Source: Micromonospora aurantiaca ATCC 27029 (lineage in GTDB: Bacteria; Actinomycetota; Actinomycetes; Mycobacteriales; Micromonosporaceae). From it: a stretch of DNA of 64,000 bases. The stretch lies in the NCBI RefSeq assembly GCF_000145235.1, contig NC_014391.1, positions 1,612,001-1,676,000 on the forward strand. Direction: 5' to 3'. The notes under the pieces were generated by a model. That model worked only from the letters and a program-made list of their open reading frames with translations. It was not told the origin of the DNA and ran no database searches. Shown piece by piece: positions 18,460 to 27,507 of the stretch. Made by a program: the position numbers and the translations under genes. The first letter of the stretch is position 1, and each line of letters begins with the position of its first letter.

Positions 18460-19101
18460 GTGACCGAACCTGCCTGGCTGGTCGAGACGCGTGCCGCCTA
18501 CGACACGGTCGCCGAGGACTACGCGCGGCTGCTGCCCGATGTGGTGGAGCCGCCGTTGGACCGGGCCCTGCTCGCCGCGTTCGCCGAGACTGTCGGGCCG
18601 GGCCGTCCCGTGCTGGAGGTGGGCTGCGGCACCGGTCGCGTCACCGCCCACCTGCACCGGCTCGGCCTCGACATCTGCGGCGTCGATCTGTCGCCCGGCA
18701 TGGTGGCGGTGGCCCGCCGCGCGTACCCGGACCTGCGCTTCGAGGTCGGCTCGCTCGCCGAGCTGACCGCGCCCGACGGGTCGCTGGCCGGGCTGGTCTC
18801 CTGGTACTCGGTCATCCACCTGCCACCGGAGCTGCTGCCCGAGGTGTTCGCCGGTTTCCATCGCGTGCTCGCTCCGGGCGGTCACCTGCTGCTCGCGGTG
18901 AAGGCCGGCGACCGGCTCGACCGGCGGACGCAGGCGTACGGCCACCAGGTCGACCTCGACGTGCACTGGTTGCCGCCGGATCGGCTGGCCGCACAGGTCG
19001 CGACGGCCGGGTTCGCGGTGTCGGCGACGACGGTCCGCGCGCCGGTCGGCGGCGAGCGGCAGCCCCAGGCGTTCCTGCTCGCGCAGCGTCCGGCCGACTG
19101 A
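18460..19101 (+). CDS. Class I SAM-dependent methyltransferase
   Basis: 213 residues from GTG 18460 (MTEPAWLVETRAAYDTVAEDYARLL). Motif I is VLEVGCGTGRVTAHL, motif II region DICGVDLSPGMVAVAR, and FHRVLAPGGHLLLAVKAG is the post-I/III region of UbiE/Methyltransf_11-type enzymes. The substrate is not evident. The upstream in-frame ATG at 18352 is rejected because it would translate the family C repeat and the tandem 9-mers. Confidence 0.92.
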   Translation: MTEPAWLVETRAAYDTVAEDYARLLPDVVEPPLDRALLAAFAETVGPGRPVLEVGCGTGRVTAHLHRLGLDICGVDLSPGMVAVARRAYPDLRFEVGSLAELTAPDGSLAGLVSWYSVIHLPPELLPEVFAGFHRVLAPGGHLLLAVKAGDRLDRRTQAYGHQVDLDVHWLPPDRLAAQVATAGFAVSATTVRAPVGGERQPQAFLLAQRPAD

Positions 19102-19210
19102 ACTCTCCGGCAGCACTCAGCCGACACCCGACCTGTACCGCACGTGAGGGTGGGGCAGCGAAGAGTGGTCGCCCTGGCTAGGGTTGACGATCTCGGCGGA
19201 GGGAGACGTC

Positions 19211-20653
19211 ATGCGCGCCCGGGTGCTCCTCGCGTCGATGCTGCCGTTGATCTGGGGCGTTGCCGCCGGCTGGTGGACCCCGCGCGGGCCCGGCACGGTG
19301 GGCGCGGCACTCGTCTCCGTCGCGGTGAGCCTCGCCGTCGGGCTGGCCGCCGGGTGGCTGAGCCGGTCCCGCTGGTTCATGCTCGTCGCGCCGGTGATCT
19401 TCGCGGTGGCCGTCGAGCTGGTCCGGCTGCGGCTGCGCGGGCCGACCGTCGACCGTCCGCGCCTGTCCGGCTTCGGCGTCGTGGCGCTGCTCGCCGGCCG
19501 GGGCGTACACGGTCTGCTGAGCTTGTTGCCGCTGCTGGTCGGTGCCGCCTACGGCGCCGGACTGGCTCGCCGCCTCGACGCGGTGCCGCCGCGCCGGCCG
19601 GTGCCGCGCCGGCTGGGCCGGATCGGCGTCGGTCTGCTGGCCGCGCTGCTCGCGCTGGTCACCGTCGGCGCGGCCGTGCCGGGCCGCACCGACCCGATCC
19701 CCGGCGGCATCGCCCGCTTCGACACCGTCGACTCCTCCGGGCGCGAGCTGGGCCTGCTGATCAGGGGTACGGACCGCAGCGCCCCGGTACTGCTCGTGGT
19801 GCCCGGGCCACCGGGCGGCTCGGAGATCGGCGGGGTTCGCCGCCATCTGCCCGAACTGGAGCAGCGCTTCGTGGTGGCCGTGTGGGACCGTGCCGGCGGG
19901 CCGCGGTCCTGGTCGGGGTTCCGCGCCCCGTCGGACTGGCGCCTGGACGACGAGGTGGACGACCTGGTCGCGGTGGCCCGGCACCTGCGGGAACGGCTCG
20001 GCCGGGATCGGATCCACCTGGTCGCGCACTCCGGCGGCACCATCGCCGGCCTGCTCGCCGTGCGACAGCACCCGGAGCTGTTCGCCGCCTACGTGGGCGT
20101 CGGGCAGGTGGTGAGCCTGCGCGAGGCCGATCGCAGCCAGTACGCCGACACCGTGGCCTGGGCCCGCCGCACCGGCCGGACGGCGCTCGCGGACCGGATG
20201 ACGGCGCAGGGCCCGCCGCCCTACCGCGACGTCTGGGCGTACGAGCCGTTGCTGACCAATGAGGCCGGGGCCTTCCCGGTCGACCGGGAAGGCGCGAGCG
20301 AGGACGAGACCGGGACCGTCGGCAACCTGGGCGTGTCCGAATACAGCCTGCTGGAGAAGGTGCACCTGTTCGGGTTCCTGGACGGCTGGGACGTGCTGTA
20401 CCCCCGGTTGCAGGAGGTCGACTTCCGGCGTGACGTGCGGCAGCTCGCCGTGCCGGCGTACTTCGTGGACGGCGCGCAGGAGGTGCCGGGCCGGCTTCGC
20501 CTGTTCGACGAGTGGTACGCGCAGCTTCAAGCACCGCGCAAGGACCATCTGGTGATCCCGCGCGCCGGGCACCGTTCGATGTTCGAGCGGCCCGACGCGT
20601 TCGTGCCGTACCTGGAACGCCTCCGGACCGACGGCGGCCCGGGCGGCAACTAG
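19211..20653 (+). CDS. Alpha/beta hydrolase with N-terminal membrane domain
   Basis: 480 residues from ATG 19211 with GGAGGGAG upstream. About four hydrophobic segments (residues 1-160) precede an extracytoplasmic or cytoplasmic alpha/beta hydrolase fold. It shows the oxyanion-side VVPGPPGGSE (HGGPG-like, as in prolyl iminopeptidase relatives), VAVWDRAGGPRS and nucleophile motif VAHSGGTIAG (Ser in HSGG). AYFVDGAQE holds the acid region and RAGHRSMFERP the catalytic His. A proline-iminopeptidase-like peptidase or esterase is likely; substrate unknown. Confidence 0.88.
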   Translation: MRARVLLASMLPLIWGVAAGWWTPRGPGTVGAALVSVAVSLAVGLAAGWLSRSRWFMLVAPVIFAVAVELVRLRLRGPTVDRPRLSGFGVVALLAGRGVHGLLSLLPLLVGAAYGAGLARRLDAVPPRRPVPRRLGRIGVGLLAALLALVTVGAAVPGRTDPIPGGIARFDTVDSSGRELGLLIRGTDRSAPVLLVVPGPPGGSEIGGVRRHLPELEQRFVVAVWDRAGGPRSWSGFRAPSDWRLDDEVDDLVAVARHLRERLGRDRIHLVAHSGGTIAGLLAVRQHPELFAAYVGVGQVVSLREADRSQYADTVAWARRTGRTALADRMTAQGPPPYRDVWAYEPLLTNEAGAFPVDREGASEDETGTVGNLGVSEYSLLEKVHLFGFLDGWDVLYPRLQEVDFRRDVRQLAVPAYFVDGAQEVPGRLRLFDEWYAQLQAPRKDHLVIPRAGHRSMFERPDAFVPYLERLRTDGGPGGN

Positions 20654-20670
20654 GGCGGGCAGGGCGTCCG

Positions 20671-20676
20671 TAGACT
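20671..20676 (+). promoter_or_regulatory. -10 element (TAGACT) for a likely leaderless mRNA
   Basis: TAGACT lies 6 nt before GTG 20683. The same hexamer precedes dxs and the gene at 60423. Confidence 0.5.
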
Positions 20677-20682
20677 TCAGCG

Positions 20683-20916
20683 GTGCGTGACGAGCTGGCG
20701 GGACGGCCCCTGACCGAACCCCACCCGTCCCGGTTGTCGCCGGATCACCCCGGGCGGGAACGCATCCTCGTCGCGCACGCGGCCGCGCTCGCCGCCGGGG
20801 AGGCCGGCTACCTGGACCCGGAGACCGGGCTGTTCGTGCTCAGCGCCGGGTTCCTGGCCCGGCGCGGCACGTGCTGCGGGCGAGGCTGCCGGCACTGTCC
20901 GTACGTGGCCGATTAG
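20683..20916 (+). CDS. DUF5522 domain protein
   Basis: 77 residues from GTG 20683. The PHPSRLSPDHPGRERIL...HAAALAAGEAGYLDPETGLFVLS body and the C-terminal cysteine cluster GTCCGRGCRHCPY are the DUF5522 signature; the cysteines probably bind metal. Related domains occur next to or fused with redox proteins, but no function is established. It stands alone between the hydrolase and a lipoprotein. Confidence 0.88.
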   Translation: MRDELAGRPLTEPHPSRLSPDHPGRERILVAHAAALAAGEAGYLDPETGLFVLSAGFLARRGTCCGRGCRHCPYVAD

Positions 20917-21003
20917 GGGGCTTCCGTCCCCGCTGGGGCACGCCGTACGGTGTCCGACGGAACTCCGGCGGGTCGGACCCGCCGCCGACCGCGGAGGTCT
21001 CCC

Positions 21004-21552
21004 GTGCGTGCACGTACCTGGCTGGCCGTTCCGGCCGTCCTGCTCGCCGCCGGCTGCGCCGACGAGGCGCCGACCCAGTCCGGGCCGCCGGCCCCGCCTC
21101 CGCCGGTGCCGGTCGCGGCGGCGTCCTCGGGCGGGGCGTGCCGGCTGCTCGACTTCGCGGTGATCGCCGAGCACACCGGCGGCACGTTCGACGTGGCGGC
21201 GGCCACGGAGCGGGGCGACACCCACACGTGCGTGGTCCGGGCGGCCGGGGCGGTGCTGCCGGAGCTGACGCTGTCGGTGACCGAGACGTCGATCGACGCG
21301 GCCACGTTCGCCCTGGACGTGCAGCCGGGCGGCGCGGCGAAGATCAGCAAGCTGGGCAAGGCCGCCTACCGGCGGACGCTGCCCAAGACCGCGAAGTCCG
21401 GCCCGGCCGCCGAGGTCGGCTGGCTGGCCACCGAGGGACGGCTGGCCACCCTGCGCTGGACCGCCCCGGCCGGCACCGCGAAGGCGGAGGCGGACAAGAC
21501 GGCCGGCAAGCTGGTCACGCTGGCCAAGGTGATCGACACCAGGCAGCTCTGA
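21004..21552 (+). CDS. Putative lipoprotein (DUF3558-like)
   Basis: 182 residues from GTG 21004 with GGAGG upstream. A lipoprotein signal peptide ends in the lipobox LLAAGC (Cys about residue 18), followed by a Pro-rich linker and a compact secreted domain with two cysteines (GGACRLLDF and THTCVVRA). The size and pattern resemble DUF3558-type actinobacterial lipoproteins, but the match is by eye only. An in-frame GTG/ATG at 20950 would add a basic N-terminus and is less likely. Confidence 0.8.
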   Translation: MRARTWLAVPAVLLAAGCADEAPTQSGPPAPPPPVPVAAASSGGACRLLDFAVIAEHTGGTFDVAAATERGDTHTCVVRAAGAVLPELTLSVTETSIDAATFALDVQPGGAAKISKLGKAAYRRTLPKTAKSGPAAEVGWLATEGRLATLRWTAPAGTAKAEADKTAGKLVTLAKVIDTRQL

Positions 21553-21592
21553 TCGCGGGTCGCACCAAGGCAGCTCTGACCGGAAGCCGGCC

Positions 21593-22279
21593 TCAGCGGG
21601 CCGCGACGAACACCCGGGACGCCACCTCGCGGGGCAGGCGGACCCGGTCACAGGAGCGGTCGATGGAGACGGCGTCGCGTTCCTGCGCCACAGTCACTGT
21701 CGCGCCCGGGTCGACGCCGGCGGCGTGCAACTGCCGGAGCACGTCCGAGTCGGTCTGCACGCTCTCGCAGATCCGCCGCACCACGACCGGGCCGGACAGG
21801 CCGGGGAAGGCCAGGTTGCGCTCGCCCTCGACGGCGTCGGCAAGCGTCTGGCCGGGGTCACCCAGCTCCGCCAGGCCCGGGATCGGGTTGCCGTACGGCG
21901 AGCGGGTCGGGCGGTTGAGCAGGTCGAAGACCCGCTTCTCCACCGCGTCGCTCATCACGTGCTCCCACCGGCAGGCCTCTTCGTGGGCCTCCTCGTAGGG
22001 CATCCCGATCACGTTCACCAGCAGCAACTCGGCCAGCCGGTGCTTGCGCATCACCGACACGGCGGTGTTGCGCCCCTGCGGCGTGAGAGTCAGGTGCCGG
22101 TCGCCCTCGACTGTGAGCAGGCCGTCGCGCTCCATGCGGGCGACGGTCTGGCTGACGGTCGGACCACTCTGCTTCAGCCGCTCGGCGATGCGGGCACGAA
22201 GCGGCGGCACCCCCTCCTCCTCGAGTTCGAGGATGGTGCGCAGGTACATCTCGGTGGTGTCAACAAGGTCGTGCTTCAC
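21593..22279 (-). CDS. ideR: Iron-dependent repressor, IdeR/DtxR family
   Basis: 228 residues from GTG 22279. The N-terminal winged helix (LVDTTEMYLRTILELEEEG, SGPTVSQTVARMERDGL) and the dimerisation/metal domain (MRKHRLAELLLVNVIG, HEEACRWEHVMSDAVE with Cys/Glu/His ligands, NPTxSPYGNPIPG-like segment) are followed by an SH3-like C-terminal domain (about 150-228). Length and motifs fit IdeR/DtxR rather than the shorter MntR. With Fe(II) it represses iron uptake. In mycobacteria ideR is adjacent to sigB; here sigB lies 6 kb away. Confidence 0.93.
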   Translation of the reverse strand: MKHDLVDTTEMYLRTILELEEEGVPPLRARIAERLKQSGPTVSQTVARMERDGLLTVEGDRHLTLTPQGRNTAVSVMRKHRLAELLLVNVIGMPYEEAHEEACRWEHVMSDAVEKRVFDLLNRPTRSPYGNPIPGLAELGDPGQTLADAVEGERNLAFPGLSGPVVVRRICESVQTDSDVLRQLHAAGVDPGATVTVAQERDAVSIDRSCDRVRLPREVASRVFVAAR

Positions 22280-22376
22280 GTCTGCGGCCTCCTGGGCTCC
22301 GATGGTACCCGCTCCCACCGACCGTCGACGCAGGCGAAGCCGGAGGTGGCGGGCCGAATGGTGTTGACTGGGCCGC

Positions 22377-23234
22377 ATGGCCGCCACCACAGACCTGCTG
22401 GTCGAGCCCGACCGGCTCGCCGCCGAACTCGATCATGCCGACCCGCCGACCCTGCTCGACGTCCGCTGGCGGCTGACCGGCCCGCCCGGGCGCGACGATC
22501 ACACCGCCGGTCACCTGCCCGGCGCCGTCTTCGTGGACCTGGACACCGAGCTGTGCGGGCCGCCCGGCGCCGCCGGGCGACACCCGCTTCCGGACCCGGC
22601 GGCGTTGCAGGCCGCGCTGCGGGCCGCGGGCGTCCGCGCCGGTCGTCCCGTGGTGGTGTACGACGGCGGCGACGGCATGTCCGCCGCCCGCGCCTGGTGG
22701 ACGCTGCGCTGGGCCGGGCACCGGCAGGTGCGGGTGCTGCACGGCGGCTTCCCGGCCTGGACGGCAGCCGGCCTGCCGGTCGACACGAGCGTGCCCGCCC
22801 CGGTCCCGGGCGACGTGACGGTGGCGCCCGGCGCGTTGCCGGTGCTCGACGCCGCCGCTGCCGCCCGGCTCGCCGCCGCCGGGCCCGGCGTGCTGATCGA
22901 CGTACGGGCCGCGCCGCGTTACCGGGGCGAGCACGAGCCGGTCGACCCGGTCGCCGGGCACGTGCCGGGCGCTGTGAACCTGCCCGCACCGGAGTACGTC
23001 ACGCAGGGCCGGTTCCCCGCCGCCGAGGCGCTCCGGGAGCGGTTCGCCGCCGCCGGGGTGGACGCGGACGCGCCGGTCGGTGCGTACTGCGGCTCCGGGG
23101 TGACCGCCGCGCAGGCCGTGCTCGCGCTGCACCTGGCCGGTCGCCCGGACGCCGCGTTGTACGTCGGCTCGTGGAGCGAGTGGGTGGCCGACCCGGACCG
23201 TCCGGTCGCGACCGGTGGCACGTCCGGCCGGTGA
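22377..23234 (+). CDS. Sulfurtransferase with two rhodanese domains
   Basis: 285 residues. It transfers sulfane sulfur (thiosulfate or 3-mercaptopyruvate type). The first rhodanese domain (about 10-140) has lost the active-site Cys (VVYDGGDGMSA). The second carries it in AYCGSGVTA, at about residue 240. CGSGVT resembles the loop of thiosulfate-type enzymes. ATG 22377 is the only reasonable start. Divergent from ideR. Confidence 0.93.
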   Translation: MAATTDLLVEPDRLAAELDHADPPTLLDVRWRLTGPPGRDDHTAGHLPGAVFVDLDTELCGPPGAAGRHPLPDPAALQAALRAAGVRAGRPVVVYDGGDGMSAARAWWTLRWAGHRQVRVLHGGFPAWTAAGLPVDTSVPAPVPGDVTVAPGALPVLDAAAAARLAAAGPGVLIDVRAAPRYRGEHEPVDPVAGHVPGAVNLPAPEYVTQGRFPAAEALRERFAAAGVDADAPVGAYCGSGVTAAQAVLALHLAGRPDAALYVGSWSEWVADPDRPVATGGTSGR

Positions 23235-23281
23235 GCGTACGACTGGTGGGCGCGTCCCGGACCACGTGCGACGATGGCCGC

Positions 23282-24463
23282 ATGGCCGACGACACGGTGG
23301 TGGTGTGGGACGAGGCTCTCCTCGCCTACGACATGGGCGACCATCCCCTCGACCCGGTCCGGGTCGAGCTGACGATGGCGCTCGCCCGTGAACTGGGTGT
23401 GCTGGACCGGCCCGGCGTACGGCTGGTCAAGCCCGAGCCGGCCGACGACGCGCTGCTCACGCGCGTACACGATCCGGCCTACCTGGACGCGGTCCGGTCC
23501 GCGCCGCGCGACCCGCTGTTCGCCGGCTTCGGTCTGGGCACGTCGGACAATCCGGTCTTCGACGGGATGCACGAGGCGAGCGCGCTGATCGCCGGCGCCA
23601 CGACGGCCGCCGCCGAGGCGGTGTGGCGCGGCGACGCCCGGCGCGCGGTGAGCGTGGCCGGCGGGCTGCACCACGCGATGCCCGCCCGGGCCGCCGGGTT
23701 CTGCGTCTACAACGACCCGGCCGTGGCCATCGCGCGGCTGCTCGACCTCGGCGCGGAGCGGATCGCGTACGTGGACGTGGACGTGCACCACGGCGACGGC
23801 GTGCAGGAGATCTTCTACCGCGACCCGCGGGTGCTCACGATCAGCCTGCACGAGACGCCGCTCGCGCTGTTCCCCGGCACCGGGTTCCCGGACGAGACCG
23901 GCGGCCCGGGCGCGGAGGGCACCGCGGTGAACGTGCCGCTGCCCCCGGGGGTGGGCGACGCGGGCTGGCAGCGGGCGTTCCACGCGATCGTGCCGTCGGT
24001 GCTGCGCGCGTTCCGGCCGCAGGTGCTCGTCACCCAGTGCGGCGCCGACGGGCACCGCAAGGATCCGCTGGCCGACCTGCACCTGTCGGTGGACGGGCAG
24101 CGGGCCACCTACCGCGCGCTGCGGGCGCTCGCCGACGAGCTGTGCGACGGCCGCTGGGTCGCCACCGGCGGCGGCGGGTACGCGCTGGTCGAGGTGGTGC
24201 CCCGGGCGTGGACGCACCTGCTGGCGATCGCCACCGGCGAGCCGGTCGACCCGGCCACGCTCACCCCGCCGGGCTGGCGGGACCTGGCCGCGCGGCGGCG
24301 ACCCGGGCACGAGGTGCCGCTGCGGATGACCGACGACGTGGACCCGTCGTACCAGCCGTGGCAGCCCAGCGGCGAGCCGAACGCGGTGGACCGGGCCGTC
24401 GCGGCCACCCGCAAGGCCGTCTTCCCGCTGCTCGGGCTCGATCCGCACGACCCGCGCGACTGA
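23282..24463 (+). CDS. acuC: Acetoin utilization protein AcuC / class I-type histone deacetylase family
   Basis: 393 residues from ATG 23282 (MADDTVVVWDEALLAYDMGDHPLDP). Zn-dependent deacetylase motifs are GGLHHAMPARAAGFCVYND, AYVDVDVHHGDGVQEIFY (zinc Asp/His), HETPLALFPGTG, QCGADGH and the ATGGGGY loop. By family knowledge it removes acetyl groups from acetyl-CoA synthetase lysines. Its neighbour 25 nt downstream is the matching acetyltransferase, so the two form a reversible lysine-acetylation module. Upstream in-frame starts back to 21725 overlap other genes and are rejected. Confidence 0.93.
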   Translation: MADDTVVVWDEALLAYDMGDHPLDPVRVELTMALARELGVLDRPGVRLVKPEPADDALLTRVHDPAYLDAVRSAPRDPLFAGFGLGTSDNPVFDGMHEASALIAGATTAAAEAVWRGDARRAVSVAGGLHHAMPARAAGFCVYNDPAVAIARLLDLGAERIAYVDVDVHHGDGVQEIFYRDPRVLTISLHETPLALFPGTGFPDETGGPGAEGTAVNVPLPPGVGDAGWQRAFHAIVPSVLRAFRPQVLVTQCGADGHRKDPLADLHLSVDGQRATYRALRALADELCDGRWVATGGGGYALVEVVPRAWTHLLAIATGEPVDPATLTPPGWRDLAARRRPGHEVPLRMTDDVDPSYQPWQPSGEPNAVDRAVAATRKAVFPLLGLDPHDPRD

Positions 24464-24488
24464 GCCGGCGGCAGGGGAGGACCGACCG

Positions 24489-27044
24489 GTGACCACCGTC
24501 GAGCAACCGCTGGACGTGCTGCTCAGTGACGGCACGACCGTCCAGCTGCGACCGATCCGCCCGGAGGACGCGCCCGAGATCGTGGCCATGCACGGCCGCT
24601 TCTCGGAGCGCACCCGATACCTGCGGTACTTCTCGCCGTACCCGCGTATCCCGGAACGCGACCTGAAGCGCTTCGTCAACGTCGACCACCGCGACCGGGA
24701 GGCGTTCGTGGTGCTCGCCGGCGAGCGGATCGTCGCCGTCGGCCGGTACGAGCGGCTCGGCCCCGCCTCGCCCGAGGCCGAGGTGGCGTTCGTGGTCGAG
24801 GACGCCTACCAGGGCCGGGGCATCGGGTCGGTGCTGCTGGAGCACCTGGCCGACGCGGCCGGACGCAACGGCATCGTGCACTTCGTCGCCGAGGTGCTCC
24901 CGGCCAACGGGGCGATGCTGCGGGTCTTCGCCGACTTCGGCTACCAGGTCCAGCGCCAGTACGCCGACGGCGTGGTGCACCTGAGCTTCCCGATCGCGCC
25001 CACCGAGGCGACCCTGGAGGTGCAGCGCGGCCGGGAGCACCGCACCGAGGCCCGGTCGATCGCCCGGCTGCTCGCGCCGCGCGGCATCGCCGTCTACGGC
25101 GCCAGCACCACCGGCCAGGGCGTCGGCGCGGCGCTGCTCGGGCACCTGCGCGACGGTGGCTTCGCCGGGGCGATCGTGCCGGTGCACCCGAGCGCGTCGA
25201 CGGTGGCGGGGCTGCCCGCGTACCCGTCGGCGGCCGACGCCGGCCAGGACGTCGACCTCGCCGTGGTGGCTGTCCCGCCGGACGCGGTGACCGACGTGGT
25301 GCACGACGCGGCCCGCGCCGGCGCGCACGGCCTGGTGGTGATCTCCGCCGGGTTCGCCGAGTCCGGCCCGGCCGGCGCGGCGGCGCAGCGCGCGCTGGTC
25401 CGCGCCGCGCACCTGGCCGGCATGCGGGTGGTCGGCCCGAACTGCCTCGGCGTCGCCAACACCGACCCGGCGGTACGCCTCAACGCCACGCTCGCCCCGG
25501 TGCTGCCCGCGGCGGGCCGGGTCGGCGTGTTCAGCCAGTCCGGCGCGTTCGGGGTGGCGCTGCTGGCCGAGGCGTCCCGGCGCGGGCTCGGGCTGTCCAG
25601 CTTCGTCTCGGCCGGCAACCGGGCCGACGTGTCCGGCAACGACCTGCTCCAGTACTGGCAGGACGATCCGGCCACCGACGTCATCACGCTCTACCTGGAG
25701 ACGTTCGGCAACCCGCGCAAGTTCGCCCGGCTGGCCCGGCGCATCGGCCGCCGCAAGCCGGTGGTGGCGCTCGCCTCGCTGGCCCGGCCGCCGGGCGTGG
25801 GGGACGCGCCCGCGCTGGACGCGGCTGCGGTGAGCGCGCTGTTCGCCCAGTCCGGGGTGATCCGGGTGGACACCGTGTCCGAACTGCTCGACGTGGGCGT
25901 GCTGCTGGCCCACCAGCCGCTGCCGGCCGGGCGGCGGGTGGCGGTGGTGGGCAACTCGTCGGCGCTGACCGGGCTGGCCGCGACCGCCTGCGCGGCCCAG
26001 GGACTGACAGTCGCCGACGGCTACCCGCAGGACGTCGGGCCGAGCGCGGGCGCCGCCGCGTACGCCGCCGCGCTCGGCGACGCGGTGGCCGACGAGCGGG
26101 TGGACGCCGTGGTGGCGGTGTTCGCGCCGCCGCTGCCGGGCCAGCTCGCCGACCCGGTGGCCGACTTCGCGGCGGCGCTGCCCGACGCGCGGGTCACCGG
26201 CAAGCCGGTGGTGGCGACGTTCCTGGCCGGGCTGGTGCCGGCCGGGGTGCCGGCGTACCCGAGCGTGGAGGAGGCGGTACGCGCGCTGGGCCGGGTGACC
26301 GCGTACGCGGGCTGGCTGCGCCGGCCCGCCGGTGTGCTGCCGGAACTGGCCGACGTGGACCGGGCGGCCGGGCACGCCGCGCTGCGGCCCGACGGCGCCG
26401 ACGCGGCGGCGTTGCTGCGCGCGTACGGGATCGACGTGGTGGAGTCGGTGCCGGCCGGCAGCGCCGACGAGGTGCTGGCGGCTGCCGAACGGCTCGGCCG
26501 GCCGGTGGCGCTCAAGGCCGCCGCCCCCGGGTTGCGGCACCGCCTCGACCTGGGCGCGGTACGCCTCGACCTGACCGATGCCGCCGCGCTGCGCCGCGCG
26601 TACGCCGAGATGGCCCCGGTGTTCGGCGCGGAGGTGCTGGTCCAGCCGATGGTCGCGCCGGGTGTGGCGTGCGTGGTGGAGCTGGTGGAGGATCCGGCGT
26701 TCGGGCCGGTGGTCGGGTTCGGGCTCGGTGGCGTGGCGACCGAGCTGCTCGGCGACCGGGCCTGGCGGGCGGTCCCGCTCACCGACCGGGACGCCGCCGA
26801 ACTGGTCGACGAGCCCCGCGCGGCGCCGCTGCTGCGCGGGCACCGGGGCGCCGCGCCGGTGGACCGGGCGGCCCTTGTCGACCTGCTGGTGCGGGTCGGC
26901 CGCCTGGCCGACGAGCAGCCCCGGGTGCGGTCGCTCACGCTCAACCCGGTGCTGGCCCGGCCGGACGGCATCTCGGTGCTGCACGCCACCGTGCGCACCG
27001 GCGCGGAGGCCGCCCGCCCGGACACCGGCCCGCGCCGCTTGTAA
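24489..27044 (+). CDS. GNAT acetyltransferase fused to ADP-forming acyl-CoA synthetase domains (Pat-like)
   Basis: 851 residues from GTG 24489. The N-terminal GNAT domain (about 15-170) has the acetyl-CoA loop EDAYQGRGIGSVLLEHL near residue 107. A CoA-binding domain follows (LLAPRGIAVYGAS, about 193), then the succinyl-CoA-ligase-like domain (VVGPNCLGVANT, FSQSGAFGVALL) and a C-terminal ATP-grasp part (about 635-835). GNAT-first order is typical of actinobacterial homologues; in Salmonella Pat the GNAT is C-terminal. It probably acetylates acetyl-CoA synthetase and other lysines. The TAA stop is formed by the family A repeat at 27040-27097. Confidence 0.92.
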   Translation: MTTVEQPLDVLLSDGTTVQLRPIRPEDAPEIVAMHGRFSERTRYLRYFSPYPRIPERDLKRFVNVDHRDREAFVVLAGERIVAVGRYERLGPASPEAEVAFVVEDAYQGRGIGSVLLEHLADAAGRNGIVHFVAEVLPANGAMLRVFADFGYQVQRQYADGVVHLSFPIAPTEATLEVQRGREHRTEARSIARLLAPRGIAVYGASTTGQGVGAALLGHLRDGGFAGAIVPVHPSASTVAGLPAYPSAADAGQDVDLAVVAVPPDAVTDVVHDAARAGAHGLVVISAGFAESGPAGAAAQRALVRAAHLAGMRVVGPNCLGVANTDPAVRLNATLAPVLPAAGRVGVFSQSGAFGVALLAEASRRGLGLSSFVSAGNRADVSGNDLLQYWQDDPATDVITLYLETFGNPRKFARLARRIGRRKPVVALASLARPPGVGDAPALDAAAVSALFAQSGVIRVDTVSELLDVGVLLAHQPLPAGRRVAVVGNSSALTGLAATACAAQGLTVADGYPQDVGPSAGAAAYAAALGDAVADERVDAVVAVFAPPLPGQLADPVADFAAALPDARVTGKPVVATFLAGLVPAGVPAYPSVEEAVRALGRVTAYAGWLRRPAGVLPELADVDRAAGHAALRPDGADAAALLRAYGIDVVESVPAGSADEVLAAAERLGRPVALKAAAPGLRHRLDLGAVRLDLTDAAALRRAYAEMAPVFGAEVLVQPMVAPGVACVVELVEDPAFGPVVGFGLGGVATELLGDRAWRAVPLTDRDAAELVDEPRAAPLLRGHRGAAPVDRAALVDLLVRVGRLADEQPRVRSLTLNPVLARPDGISVLHATVRTGAEAARPDTGPRRL

Positions 27045-27097
27045 GGAAGGGCCCCTTCTTAACGCCTCCGGTAGAGAAGGGGCCCCCTTTTAACACC
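27040..27097. repeat. Family A repeat, copy 1 (58 nt)
   Basis: Two imperfect palindromes around GGGCCC are joined by CGCCTCCGGTAGAG and end in TAACACC. The left edge TGTAAGGAAGGG supplies the TAA stop (27042-27044) of the Pat-like gene. The copy at 41601-41658 has the same orientation; the copy at 55110-55163 is reversed. It lies between convergent genes. Confidence 0.9.
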
Positions 27098-27099
27098 GC

Positions 27100-27507
27100 T
27101 CACCCACGCTCGGAGATCTGCTGCACCGACCACTCGTTGCCGTCCGGGTCGCGGAAGAACACGAAGCCGACGTTGTCCAGCGGATGCGGCACCGGGCGCG
27201 GGTTCTGGCCCATCACCTGGATCTCGCTCACCTCGACGCCCCGCTCGACCAGCTCGGCGCGCGCCCGTTCCAGGTCCGGTACGACGAGTTGCACGCCCTT
27301 GAGCGAGCCCGGCGGCATCTCCGGTACGACGCCCCGGCCGAGGACGATCGAGCACCCGGAGCCCGGGGGAGTGAGTTGGACGATCCGCCCCGCGCCGCCC
27401 AGATCCGTGTCGTGGTCGAGGACGAAGCCGAGCCGCTGCGCGTAGAACTCCTTGGCCCGGTCCACGTCGGAGACCGGCACCACCACCACTTCAAGTGTCC
27501 AGTTCAT
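27100..27507 (-). CDS. VOC family (glyoxalase-like) protein
   Basis: 135 residues from ATG 27507. Two beta-alpha-beta modules are visible: VVVPVSDVDRAKEFYAQRLGF and QLVVPDLERARAELVERGV, ending in DNVGFVFFRDPDGNEWSVQQI. One of the expected metal residues (Glu in GNEW) is present. A dioxygenase, glyoxalase or drug-binding role cannot be separated by sequence. Its start overlaps the SRPBCC stop (ATGA at 27504-27507), so it is the last gene of an ArsR-SRPBCC-VOC operon. Confidence 0.9.
   Translation of the reverse strand: MNWTLEVVVVPVSDVDRAKEFYAQRLGFVLDHDTDLGGAGRIVQLTPPGSGCSIVLGRGVVPEMPPGSLKGVQLVVPDLERARAELVERGVEVSEIQVMGQNPRPVPHPLDNVGFVFFRDPDGNEWSVQQISERG

Noticed and set aside
21725..23281. Long in-frame extension upstream of the acuC start
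   Set aside because: It runs antisense through ideR and across the rhodanese gene in another frame; AcuC homology begins at ATG 23282.
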